Part shown: positions 1 through 7,222 of the stretch, piece by piece
Numbering within the stretch: position 1 is the stretch's first letter
How the letters are laid out: every line of letters starts with the position of its first letter
NCBI RefSeq assembly: GCF_017877355.1
Contig: NZ_JAGIPR010000017.1
Location: forward strand, 1-64,000
Source: Chryseobacterium jejuense
GTDB lineage: Bacteria > Bacteroidota > Bacteroidia > Flavobacteriales > Weeksellaceae
Reading direction: 5' to 3'
DNA length: 64,000 bases
Position numbers and translations under genes: made by a program
The notes under the pieces: generated by a model
What the model saw: the letters and a program-made list of their open reading frames with translations, nothing else
What the model was told of the DNA's origin: nothing
The model's database searches: none

Positions 1-167
1 TCAACCAATTCATCCTTACTTTTAAAATGTAAATACATTGTTCCTACGGCAACTCCCGACTCTTTTGAAAGTTGTGCCATTGAAGTCTGTTGCAGGCCCT
101 GTTCTGAAAATAACCGTAATGCTGCCTTTACAATCTGAGTTTTTTTATCTACTTTTTCCCCTTGCAT
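1..167 (-). CDS. TetR/AcrR-family regulator, N-terminal part (cut by window edge)
   Basis: The reverse strand reads 55 codons from an ATG at 167 to the window edge. The protein starts MQGEKVDKKTQIVKAALRLF and continues with a helix-turn-helix (SMAQLSKESGVAVGTMYLHF, then KSKDEL). This is the classic TetR N-terminal DNA-binding domain: helix 1 with A-LFSEQG, recognition helix ending GT-Y-HF. The ligand-binding C-terminal domain lies outside the window, so the effector is unknown. The gene has a well-formed Bacteroidota promoter whose -7 box abuts an inverted repeat, suggesting autorepression. Family assignment is secure; the regulated pathway cannot be inferred. Confidence 0.9.
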   Translation of the reverse strand, partial: MQGEKVDKKTQIVKAALRLFSEQGLQQTSMAQLSKESGVAVGTMYLHFKSKDELV

Positions 168-183
168 AATTTAGCTAACTGAA

Positions 184-228
184 TGTTCATTCATGAACAA
201 ATATAACAATCTTGCTTGAATGCTCAAA
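184..228 (-). promoter_or_regulatory. Promoter and operator of the TetR gene
   Basis: On the minus strand, TTTG (228-225) is followed after 19 nt by TATATTTG (205-198), an exact fit to the Bacteroidota TTTG-N19-21-TAnnTTTG promoter. The -7 box runs into an inverted repeat TGTTCA-N4-TGAACA (184-199), a likely TetR operator. Repressor binding there would block the start site. Motif match seen; autoregulation inferred. Confidence 0.65.
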
Positions 229-427
229 GATATTTATTTATTTTAAAATTAGGCTGAAAGACTATAGCCTTAATATTATCGGTAGGACTATAGCCTCCGT
301 ATAGCAGCAGTTTATTATTTTTCGGAATATTCACACTTATGCCAGCTACCAAAAATGAGCTTTTCGCAACAATATCCTGAGCAGTTAAGTGGGTGCTCAT
401 ATAAGACATTCCCATAATTAATATCAT
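224..427 (-). CDS. Small hypothetical protein, possibly a truncated gene
   Basis: A 67-codon reading frame. After an ill-defined start rich in Met it has a stretch (SSFLVAGISVNIPKNNKLLL then YGGYSPTDNI) that looks like alternating beta-strand sequence of an outer-membrane protein rather than random AT-rich translation. It ends abruptly at KINKYL, so it may be the surviving N-terminal part of a larger gene. Its 5' side faces the membrane protein gene at 558-1061 and its 3' end overlaps the -33 region of the TetR promoter. No family recognised; a spurious frame is possible. Confidence 0.35.
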   Translation of the reverse strand: MILIMGMSYMSTHLTAQDIVAKSSFLVAGISVNIPKNNKLLLYGGYSPTDNIKAIVFQPNFKINKYL

Positions 428-557
428 AAATTTAAGGACCGTCTTGGAATATAGACCGATTTCTGATTGGGAGTTTTTTTATGATATGTGTTTTTTTCGT
501 TAGCAGGTTTAATCTTAACGCTAATAGCTGAGGGAATCATTTTTTTTCATTTGTGTG

Positions 558-1061
558 TTAGTTGTCTAGAGTGGCTTTCTGAAGAAAAGAGTAATAAACC
601 TTTAAACGGGAGTGAAAATGGGTATCAACAACCAACAGACCGAAAAACATCAGGATAAAACCAAGTGACAACCCTTTCAGGTAATCTTTGCCGGATAGAA
701 AATACAATACAACCGAAATGATAACAAAAGAAGCCCAGATACGGGTAAAAACAAGGTAGCTTTTATCGTCTTTTTCTTTGTCGTGAAACTCCTTTTCCAG
801 CGTTTGTTGGGCATTTTTATCATATAATCTTTGGGTCTCCTGAACATTTTTTGCTCTTGTTAACAGCAGGTAACCTCCATAGGCCAGGTTGAGCACCAAC
901 AAAAGGCTTAAGGGGATAAGCATTCCTTTTAAAAGGACATTATGACTCCGGATAGAAAGAATAATTACAGGAAATAAAAAAAACATTACAAACCCTATCA
1001 TTATTTGCCCTTGAGCGATATCCCCTTTTGCCCAGTTATTTGATTGCTGAATAAAATCCAT
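558..1061 (-). CDS. Hypothetical integral membrane protein, four predicted TM segments
   Basis: A 167-residue protein with hydrophobic segments near residues 20-37, 46-67, 108-124 and 129-147, separated by a charged, Lys/Glu-rich cytoplasmic-type loop (about 70-103). No catalytic motif is visible. The start at 1061 is the only Met that keeps the amphipathic N-terminus. It lies just downstream of the broken AraC gene on the same strand (34 nt), so it may be co-transcribed with it. No family recognised; function unknown. Confidence 0.7.
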   Translation of the reverse strand: MDFIQQSNNWAKGDIAQGQIMIGFVMFFLFPVIILSIRSHNVLLKGMLIPLSLLLVLNLAYGGYLLLTRAKNVQETQRLYDKNAQQTLEKEFHDKEKDDKSYLVFTRIWASFVIISVVLYFLSGKDYLKGLSLGFILMFFGLLVVDTHFHSRLKVYYSFLQKATLDN

Positions 1062-1095
1062 TGTTATTGAAACTTAAAATTTGATTAATTGCCGA

Positions 1096-1887
1096 TTAGA
1101 CTTCGGAAGTCGTAATACCATATTTCTGTTTAAAAGAATAATAAAAATGGGATAGGTTTTCAAATCCCAGGTTCATGTAAATGTCAACCGGCTTTCTATT
1201 TTTATATTTGATAAGATAATACGCTTCTTTAAGCCTTCTGTCGCGAAGCCATTGTGTAGGTTTCACATTGAAAATTTTGCTAAAATCATGTTTAAAACCG
1301 GAAAGACTTCGCCCGGTAAGTGTAGCAAAAGATTTCAGAGGTACATTAAACATAAAATGATGATCCATAAACTATTCTAAATCAATTTTATAGGGTTTTA
1401 AAAAATCAAAAAGCAGGTTTTTAAAATCCGGATTACTTTGCAGCAAAAGTTCTATTGATTCTCTGATCTTCAGGTCTTCAAGCCAGGCAGGAACAGTTTT
1501 TCTTTTGTCAATATAGGGCTTAAGTGAAACAAAATAAGAAGAGAAAAAATCATCCGACTTAAAGAAAAGTTTTCGTTGATCAGTAAATGGCCCGTCTGGC
1601 GCAATCACATTTTCTAAAGCATGTTTCTTTAATATTTCACTGTCTAAAGTAATGGAAATAAACTGATATTTTTCTTTTTTGGAGGGATACCTGATCGTTC
1701 TGACCAATTGATTCTTCCGGACGAATACCATTGTATTTTCTTTGATGACTGTCGTATCCCGATCATGAAACAGATGGGTCTCTCCTGACACCTGAAAACC
1801 TAAAACGTGATCAGAAATAAATTCTTCATCAATTCTCTTTTTCTCAAATGTCCATAAGTATACCAGCTTATCAAATATTATTTCCAT
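1096..1887 (-). pseudogene. AraC-family regulator interrupted by an in-frame amber codon
   Basis: Two frames, 1372-1887 (N-terminal cupin-like half, MEIIFDKLVYLWTFEKKRID...) and 1096-1368 (C-terminal AraC HTH, ...FATLTGRSLSGFKHDF... to GFENLSHFYYSFKQKYG), lie in the same register. They are separated only by TAG at 1374-1372 and one further codon before an ATG. Read through, the junction gives KIDLE-stop-FMDHHFMFNVP. Related Bacteroidota regulators normally have a Glu in this position, so a GAG-to-TAG change is the simplest cause. The product is probably a non-DNA-binding fragment; the isolated HTH could be made only if the internal ATG at 1368 is used. A base-call error would restore the gene. 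It likely regulated the downstream membrane protein or the GlcG/SDR genes. Confidence 0.85.
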
Positions 1888-1915
1888 AAACTTTCCTTAT
1901 TTAAATCTCTTCAAT

Positions 1916-2317
1916 CTAAGAAATCACACTTGCCCCTGTACCGGCAATTTCTTTATCCTGATCGGTTGTTCCTCCGGAAGAGGCTATGGCTCCGATGATG
2001 TTTCCTTCCTGATTTCTGATCACCACTCCACCAGCAATAGTCAGCAGTCCTTCATTCGAATTCAGCATTCCGTATCCATGCACATCTGCACCGGAAATAA
2101 TGGTTCCTATAATATCACTGTCTATTCCGAACATTACTGCTGTTCTTGCTTTTTTAATCGCAAAATCTATTACTCCATAAACACTGTCTAAACGGGCAAA
2201 AGCCACCAGATGACCTCCTGTATCTACTACAGCAAGGCTGACAGGGATATTTAATGCTTTTGCTTTTTCAATGGAAGCCTGTAAGGCCTTTGTGGCCTCA
2301 TTATATGTGATATTCAT
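1916..2317 (-). CDS. GlcG/HbpS-family (haem-binding-like) protein
   Basis: 133 residues matching the whole GlcG/HbpS (DUF336) fold: N-terminal MNITYNEATKALQASIEKAK, then VSLAVVDTGGHLVAFARLD, an AR-KARTA helix, and C-terminal GGVVIRNQEGNIIGAIASSG ending in the usual GASV. Members bind haem or cobalamin-like ligands or accompany oxidoreductases; the ligand here is not determinable. It sits 83 nt downstream of an SDR gene on the same strand, a common pairing, and ahead of the broken AraC gene, so the three may form one stress- or substrate-responsive unit. Family call firm, biochemical role unknown. Confidence 0.85.
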   Translation of the reverse strand: MNITYNEATKALQASIEKAKALNIPVSLAVVDTGGHLVAFARLDSVYGVIDFAIKKARTAVMFGIDSDIIGTIISGADVHGYGMLNSNEGLLTIAGGVVIRNQEGNIIGAIASSGGTTDQDKEIAGTGASVIS

Positions 2318-2400
2318 TTTATTTTTTTATTTAATTTTCAGTAAAAAGAAATGCGCAAAAATTACTTTAATAATTGCGCATCTCTGTAGTATTTAATATC

Positions 2401-3192
2401 TTAACTTTTAGCAACCCAAGCTTCTGCCTGCAATTGTTTTACAAAATCTTCCGTTTCTTTTGGATGTACATTTCTGAAGTTAGGATTATCATCTAATGTT
2501 ACATCTACAATACAGTCTGCCATTGACTGCGGATCCAGCTGATGAGCTAATGATTCTGCAGTACCATCGAAAACTGAAGGTGGTGTAAAATTAGTTTCAG
2601 GGTTGTACCAACGGGAAATAGTATCTACCCCACGGTCGTTAAATCCTGTTCCAAAAACACCCGGATTACAGGTCGCAATTTTAATATTAAACTGAGCCAA
2701 TTCTGTTCTTAAACCTTCAGCTATAGATCCCATAGCATGCTTTGATGCACAATAAGCAGCTACATAAGGAACAGTCCATAGTTCCCCCATAGAAGTTGTA
2801 AATACAATTTTCCCCGGTTTCTTTTGGTCTATCCATTTTTTGATGAATCCCTGCGCCAATTCCAACCCGCCAAAGACGTTTACATCAAACATAGAACGGA
2901 TTAAATCGATTGGCTGCTCGGCAATAGGCCCGCCTTCCATTATTCCTGCATTGCTGATTAAAATATCGATATCATATTTTCCATGAATATAAGCGATATC
3001 ACGAGGATTGGTAACATCCAGTTTGTCTACTGTAAGTTCTACTCCCTGTTCTTTTGCTTCTCTTATAAGGTCGCTCATCTGTGGGTAAACCTGTGCAGTA
3101 GCAATTACCTTGTGTCCTTTTTTCGCTAAATCAAATGCTGCGATTTTTCCAAATCCGCTTGCTGCACCTGTAATCAAAATTGTCTTACTCAT
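2401..3192 (-). CDS. Short-chain dehydrogenase/reductase (classical SDR)
   Basis: 263 residues with the Rossmann TGAASGFG glycine motif (residues 8-15), NAG at about 81-83, the catalytic Ser in TTSMGE and the catalytic YCASK (Tyr/Lys about 147-151), followed by NPGVFGTGF. This is a complete NAD(P)-dependent SDR of normal length. The substrate cannot be told from sequence. It is the promoter-proximal gene of a minus-strand group with the GlcG-like gene and the damaged AraC gene; in flavobacteria such SDR/AraC pairs are often self-contained redox-responsive operons. Confidence 0.9.
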   Translation of the reverse strand: MSKTILITGAASGFGKIAAFDLAKKGHKVIATAQVYPQMSDLIREAKEQGVELTVDKLDVTNPRDIAYIHGKYDIDILISNAGIMEGGPIAEQPIDLIRSMFDVNVFGGLELAQGFIKKWIDQKKPGKIVFTTSMGELWTVPYVAAYCASKHAMGSIAEGLRTELAQFNIKIATCNPGVFGTGFNDRGVDTISRWYNPETNFTPPSVFDGTAESLAHQLDPQSMADCIVDVTLDDNPNFRNVHPKETEDFVKQLQAEAWVAKS

Positions 3193-3361
3193 TTTTTGTT
3201 TTTTTAAATGTGATTACTATTGTTGTAAAGTTCAAGTATCTTCAATTACTATATATTGGTAGAAAGTCCAATATCGCATTGTTCAAAAGGCCATAACATC
3301 AATCTATAGATTGAAACATTCGATCTTTATACTATTTATACTAGAAAATTATTTCTCAATT

Positions 3362-3470
3362 TTACCAAAGTATTTCTGTCGGATTTGGCGTATTAATCCC
3401 AACATTTCCAGATTGAGCCGATGTAGCAACAGATAATGAAACCGCAAAAGCAGACAACCTTTTTTTTCAT
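3362..3470 (-). pseudogene. Remnant of a secreted 'GINTPNPT' surface-protein gene
   Basis: From an ATG at 3470 the frame runs through eight A residues. Dropping one A gives a signal peptide (MKKRLSAFAVSLSVATSAQS) followed by GNVGINTPNPTEILW and a stop. That is the N-terminal signature of the same secreted-protein family as the three genes at 21.8-24.5 kb. As written, the run of A shifts the frame and the protein ends after about 35 codons either way. It is a dead 5' fragment, or a slippage-disabled copy whose 3' part was lost. Confidence 0.6.
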
Positions 3471-3643
3471 AATTTATGTTTTTTTATTAAGACATCAGTC
3501 TTTATTGGACTATGTGGTTACAATATTATATCTTTATTGGGGTACTAAAAAAAATATACTGTAATAATTTCCGAAATAATTAACTTTTTAAATACTTATT
3601 TATAATTTTTTATTCTCAATAGACAATAAAATATAAAATATAA

Positions 3644-3928
3644 AATACTAATATACAGTTAATTAAATACAGGAAAGATGATAAGAAATACCCTATTTTT
3701 AAAGATGATAAAATAAGTTCTACACATTATGGGATAGAATTTAGCATAATAAAAAACAAAGCATTAAATTGTAATTTACAATTTTCCAATGATTCTAGTG
3801 AAGACAAAAAATTCCTTCTTTTAAAATGTAACATTTTACAAATAAACAATACTGATAATCAAATTATTAATCATTATTTAAAGTTATCAAATTTGGAAAT
3901 AATTAATAATAAATATCAGAAAATATGA
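3644..3928 (+). other. Open frame without start codon, possible gene remnant
   Basis: A stretch of 94 sense codons with no ATG lies in about 80% AT sequence and ends at a TGA at 3926-3928. The translation contains ordered hydrophobic/charged runs (THYGIEFSIIKNKALNCNLQ, KKFLLLKCNILQINN). This is longer than expected by chance at this composition, but it has no recognisable domain and no ribosome-binding site. It may be the tail of a gene lost at its 5' end. The rest of the 3193-4109 gap shows nothing else beyond the surface-protein fragment. Confidence 0.25.
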
Positions 3929-4109
3929 ACTCAAGTTTATAAACATATATATTTGCATCGAAAATAATGAAAAATTTTTGTTATACTTCTAAGTTTCCAC
4001 TAACAAAAAGGATCAAAGCTAACTAAATAAAATTTTAGGATTTATCTTCCGAAATCTCTCAAAAAGGAATTTTAAAATAATCATCCACTATAATTATAAA
4101 AACACAACA

Positions 4110-5720
4110 ATGAAAAAACTATTATTATTTTCATTTTGTCTGATTTTTTTTACCTGCAAACAGCAAACCTCAGAAGCAAAAAAAAAAGAAATCGACAAGA
4201 TGATCATCCTGGCCACAAAATTGTCTTCACCAGCCAACCCGGCCATGGATTTGGATAAGGGAATAGCTCTTTATACAGAAGCTGAAAAAAGATCAGAAGC
4301 CATAGGATATAAAGAGGGATTGATGGCCAGTTGTAAATATCTGATGAAAAAGCTTATTGATGGCAATGGAGATAATGAAAAATCCCTTACCTACGGAGAA
4401 AAAACAGAAAAACTGGCTCAGGAACTTAATGATGATGAGGTTCTTGCAGAGGTTCATGAATTTAGAGGTTCAGCTTATCGGAATTTAGGGCTGAATAGCG
4501 AAGCTTATAATGAATTTCAAATAGCGCTTTCCTATTACAAAAAAAATCATCAGTATTTCAGATCATCAAATACTTATTTAAAGCTAGCAAGCTATGCCGA
4601 GGCTACCAAAGCCCCGCAGGATACACTTCTGTCATATTTCAAGAAGAGCTTATACGAAATAGAACAGCTACCTGATAATGATAAAAATATTCTTAGTATG
4701 GATGAAAAATATTATATGCTTTCTTTTATCCATATCCAGATAGGTATGTTTTATACTGGCATTTATAAACCACAGCAGCCTGAATTGGCAGAAAAATACC
4801 TTCTGGAAGCTTTACATATTCTGGAAACGAAAAAAATTAAAACAGTACCCAGCAAAATAATTCTCCTAAATGCATTAGGAAGATTTTATGAGTATACACA
4901 ACAGCCCCAAAAAGCAATCTCCTATTCCACTGAGGTACTGAAGCTGGAAAAGAAAAGTAAGCATGTCAATGAAAGGCTAACTGCCTATATGGTACTGGCC
5001 AACTCCTATGATGCCCTTAAGAGTAAAGATTCTACTTTACAATATACCCAGCTGTATTCCGACCTTTCAGACAGTATTTCGGTCACCCAGAAAAAAATAA
5101 CAGACAACACTCTCAAAGATATCAATACACAAAAGGACATTTCTTACAATAACAGCATTTTCAAAATTCTTACCAGCGCCATACTAGCAATTATTGCAGT
5201 CATTTTTATCGGGGGATTATATCTGAGGCAAAAAAACAGAAAGGTCAGGAAGAATTATGAAAAGCTGGTTGAAAAGCTCAATGTAAATACATCTAATACT
5301 GAGAACACTAGTAAAGTAGAGAAAAAATCACCTGCATTTACACCTATTTCAGACGAAACTCTTGCTTCTATACTTTCCAAACTGAATAAGTTTGAAAGTT
5401 CTGACAAATACCTAAAGAAAAATATAAATCTCAGCTCCCTCGCCCATTCATTGAATACCAATCAGAGATACCTTACCGAAATCATCAAAATTCAAAAAGG
5501 GAAATCATTCAGTAATTATATTAACGGATTGAAAATTGAATATATAACCCAAAAACTGTATGATGATCCTCAATACCTGGAATATAAAATAAGCTATCTT
5601 GCAGAAGAATGCGGTTTTGCATCCCACCAAGTATTTATAACTGTATTCAAGAAAGAAACCGGGGTCACTCCCTCCTATTTTATAGAAAATCTAAAAAAGA
5701 ACAAACAAACTCAATTATAA
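4110..5720 (+). CDS. Membrane-anchored TPR/AraC-type transcriptional regulator
   Basis: 536 residues. The N-terminus MKKLLLFSFCLIFFTC has a lipobox-like FFTC (Cys16), so the periplasmic part is probably lipid-anchored. Residues about 45-340 are helical TPR-like repeats (e.g. AYRNLGLNSEAYNEFQIALS; LGRFYEYTQQPQKAISYSTE). A transmembrane helix follows at about 349-370 (ILAIIAVIFIGGLYLRQKNR), then a cytoplasmic linker and a C-terminal AraC HTH (LSSLAHSLNTNQRYLTEIIK ... AEECGFASHQVFITVFKKET). This is the common flavobacterial one-component design: a periplasmic sensor joined through one helix to an AraC output. It is monocistronic and followed by a strong hairpin. Target genes unknown. Confidence 0.88.
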   Translation: MKKLLLFSFCLIFFTCKQQTSEAKKKEIDKMIILATKLSSPANPAMDLDKGIALYTEAEKRSEAIGYKEGLMASCKYLMKKLIDGNGDNEKSLTYGEKTEKLAQELNDDEVLAEVHEFRGSAYRNLGLNSEAYNEFQIALSYYKKNHQYFRSSNTYLKLASYAEATKAPQDTLLSYFKKSLYEIEQLPDNDKNILSMDEKYYMLSFIHIQIGMFYTGIYKPQQPELAEKYLLEALHILETKKIKTVPSKIILLNALGRFYEYTQQPQKAISYSTEVLKLEKKSKHVNERLTAYMVLANSYDALKSKDSTLQYTQLYSDLSDSISVTQKKITDNTLKDINTQKDISYNNSIFKILTSAILAIIAVIFIGGLYLRQKNRKVRKNYEKLVEKLNVNTSNTENTSKVEKKSPAFTPISDETLASILSKLNKFESSDKYLKKNINLSSLAHSLNTNQRYLTEIIKIQKGKSFSNYINGLKIEYITQKLYDDPQYLEYKISYLAEECGFASHQVFITVFKKETGVTPSYFIENLKKNKQTQL

Positions 5721-5797
5721 AATTCAGAAAGCCTTCAGAAAGCAATATCCATAAAACTTAAACTCTTATTTACAATGAGTTTTTGACAGTTAAAATA

Positions 5798-5830
5798 AAA
5801 ACCAGAACCGAAAATTTCGATTCTGGTTTT
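5798..5830 (+). terminator. Hairpin terminator after the TPR/AraC gene
   Basis: AAAACCAGAA (5798-5807) pairs perfectly with TTCTGGTTTT (5821-5830), with an inner CGAAA/TTTCG helix. The 3' arm ends in TTTT. It lies 78 nt past the stop of the 4110-5720 gene and could also serve the converging minus-strand HTH gene. Confidence 0.7.
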
Positions 5831-5921
5831 ATTGATGTTTTTATTTTTTGTAGTTTTTAGGACTTGTTTGTGTTTATGTTGAATGATAAGGAAATGATAG
5901 AACGAGTACAGATGAAAAATC

Positions 5922-6269
5922 TTAAGTCATCTTATCCTTTTGATTCATATTAAACATCTTCTTCCACTTTGTTACCGAATTTCTGCTCAGCATAAAGTAA
6001 TTTGCCAGTTCTGTATTATTTAGATTATTTTTTATTTGATAATCTAAGATTTCCTGGATTGTAGATGTGTCGTAAGAACGATGCTTTTGATTGAAAGTAT
6101 TTTTTTCTTTGTTTTCCTTTTCAAATAATAGTTTATTTAATTTTATAATATCGAACGTTGATAACTTTTCTTTTCCTAAAATGTTTTGGCATAATTCTTT
6201 TTTGTGAGGAAATTGTTTGGTAATGATATCAGTGAAGATCATTTTGTAATCAGGGCTTGTTTCTTCCAT
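5922..6269 (-). CDS. Small helix-turn-helix protein (member A of an A/B pair)
   Basis: 115 residues. Its C-terminal half (STIQEILDYQIKNNLNNTEL then ANYFMLSRNSVTKWKKMF) is a transposase- or regulator-like HTH, and FNQKHRSYD in the middle is shared almost exactly with the protein encoded at 24652-24969. It is followed by NQKDKMT and a stop. Both copies lie next to secreted-protein operons and directly downstream of a second small HTH gene (B). Here B survives only as a frameshifted remnant (6317-6488). The function is unproven: DNA-binding regulator or relic of an insertion element are both possible. No terminal inverted repeats were seen. Confidence 0.7.
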   Translation of the reverse strand: MEETSPDYKMIFTDIITKQFPHKKELCQNILGKEKLSTFDIIKLNKLLFEKENKEKNTFNQKHRSYDTSTIQEILDYQIKNNLNNTELANYFMLSRNSVTKWKKMFNMNQKDKMT

Positions 6270-6316
6270 ATTGTATCAATTTTATAAATTGTGTTTTTCA
6301 AACTAGATTATGGTAA

Positions 6317-6488
6317 TTATTTTTCTTCTAATTCCCAATATTTAGTGATCCATTCATAGAGGGTTATCTTATGAATTCTATATTCCATTATGATCTGTTG
6401 CTTCATTTTTCTACTGTTTTTTTTCTAATTCTAATATAAAATCAAAAATTTTTGTGTAAGTTTTTTTCTAAAAACAAATAGAGAAGCT
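6317..6488 (-). pseudogene. Frameshifted remnant of HTH partner gene B
   Basis: Minus-strand translation in shifting frames gives FRKKLTQKF, DFILELEKK and KMKQQIIMEYRIHKITLYEW followed by ITKYWELEEK and TAA. These align segment by segment with the C-terminal part of the gene at 25012-25419 (RKNIYTKEMVDFILEQLE...LQIIEEYRIPKSTLYK). At least two frameshifts, one in a run of eight A, separate the segments and the N-terminal half is missing. It sits immediately upstream of gene A (5922-6269), the same order as the second locus. Confidence 0.65.
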
Positions 6489-6619
6489 GTATTTTATTTT
6501 TTACTTTTTCCAACAATCCTGTTATATTTTTTTCATGGCATAAAACTTCGGCCAAAGCAGAGTTGTAGATAAATATTTCCTATCCAAACTACCTGACCGA
6601 AGATGGTATCAATTAAAAT

Positions 6620-7144
6620 CTATGGTTTCCAAAATGTCCATACTTTACCATTATAAACCGCCAATTGTTTTTTAACAGTATCATAAGCCATCATTCCCGC
6701 GCTTGGGTTGATAATATTCAGATGAGGGCTGGCAACTTTGGGCAATATCATTGCCTTATCTGTATCACCTAGCACAAGAATTCCCTGCAAAGCATCATCT
6801 GCACTTGCTGTGGAATAAATAGTTACTTTAGCCCCTGGCTGTTCTATTTTATCACTTCCCTGGATGCTTAGATCAGCCGTTCCCGTGGGATCCACGCTTA
6901 AGTCAAACCAGGTGTTGGTGTCTTTCAGGTATTTAATTTTAAAATCTGAAGCATCATAAATTATTGTCCCGTTTTCTGTAATCCCGCTTTTGGAGGTAAC
7001 ATAAGGAAGAATTATTCCCTTGTTCTCCGTATCACCAAACTCGAGAGAAACAGAACCATTCGTTACATTTGCTTTATCTATGGCAATCTGTGACTGTACA
7101 GCTATCGTGGTGAATAAAATGATTGTTGTTATTATTTTTTTCAT
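6620..7144 (-). CDS. Secreted hypothetical surface protein
   Basis: 174 residues with a clear signal peptide (MKKIITTIILFTTIAVQSQ), then a beta-rich body with two matching halves, each containing a GI-LP or AMILPKV segment. The C-terminus (SAGMMAYDTVKKQLAVYNGK then VWTFWKP) is the Bacteroidota 'M-YD---K-L--Y-G--W' module, also found at the end of the preceding 1893-residue protein. It lies 78 nt downstream of that gene on the same strand, so the two are probably co-expressed cell-surface proteins. No enzyme motif; role unknown, perhaps adhesion or matrix. Confidence 0.75.
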   Translation of the reverse strand: MKKIITTIILFTTIAVQSQIAIDKANVTNGSVSLEFGDTENKGIILPYVTSKSGITENGTIIYDASDFKIKYLKDTNTWFDLSVDPTGTADLSIQGSDKIEQPGAKVTIYSTASADDALQGILVLGDTDKAMILPKVASPHLNIINPSAGMMAYDTVKKQLAVYNGKVWTFWKP

Positions 7145-7222
7145 TGTTTTTTTTTAATCATTAAAATCTATTCCAGAGAACCATCCCATTTCTTGTCCTC
7201 TGGAAAAAACATTTATTACTAA

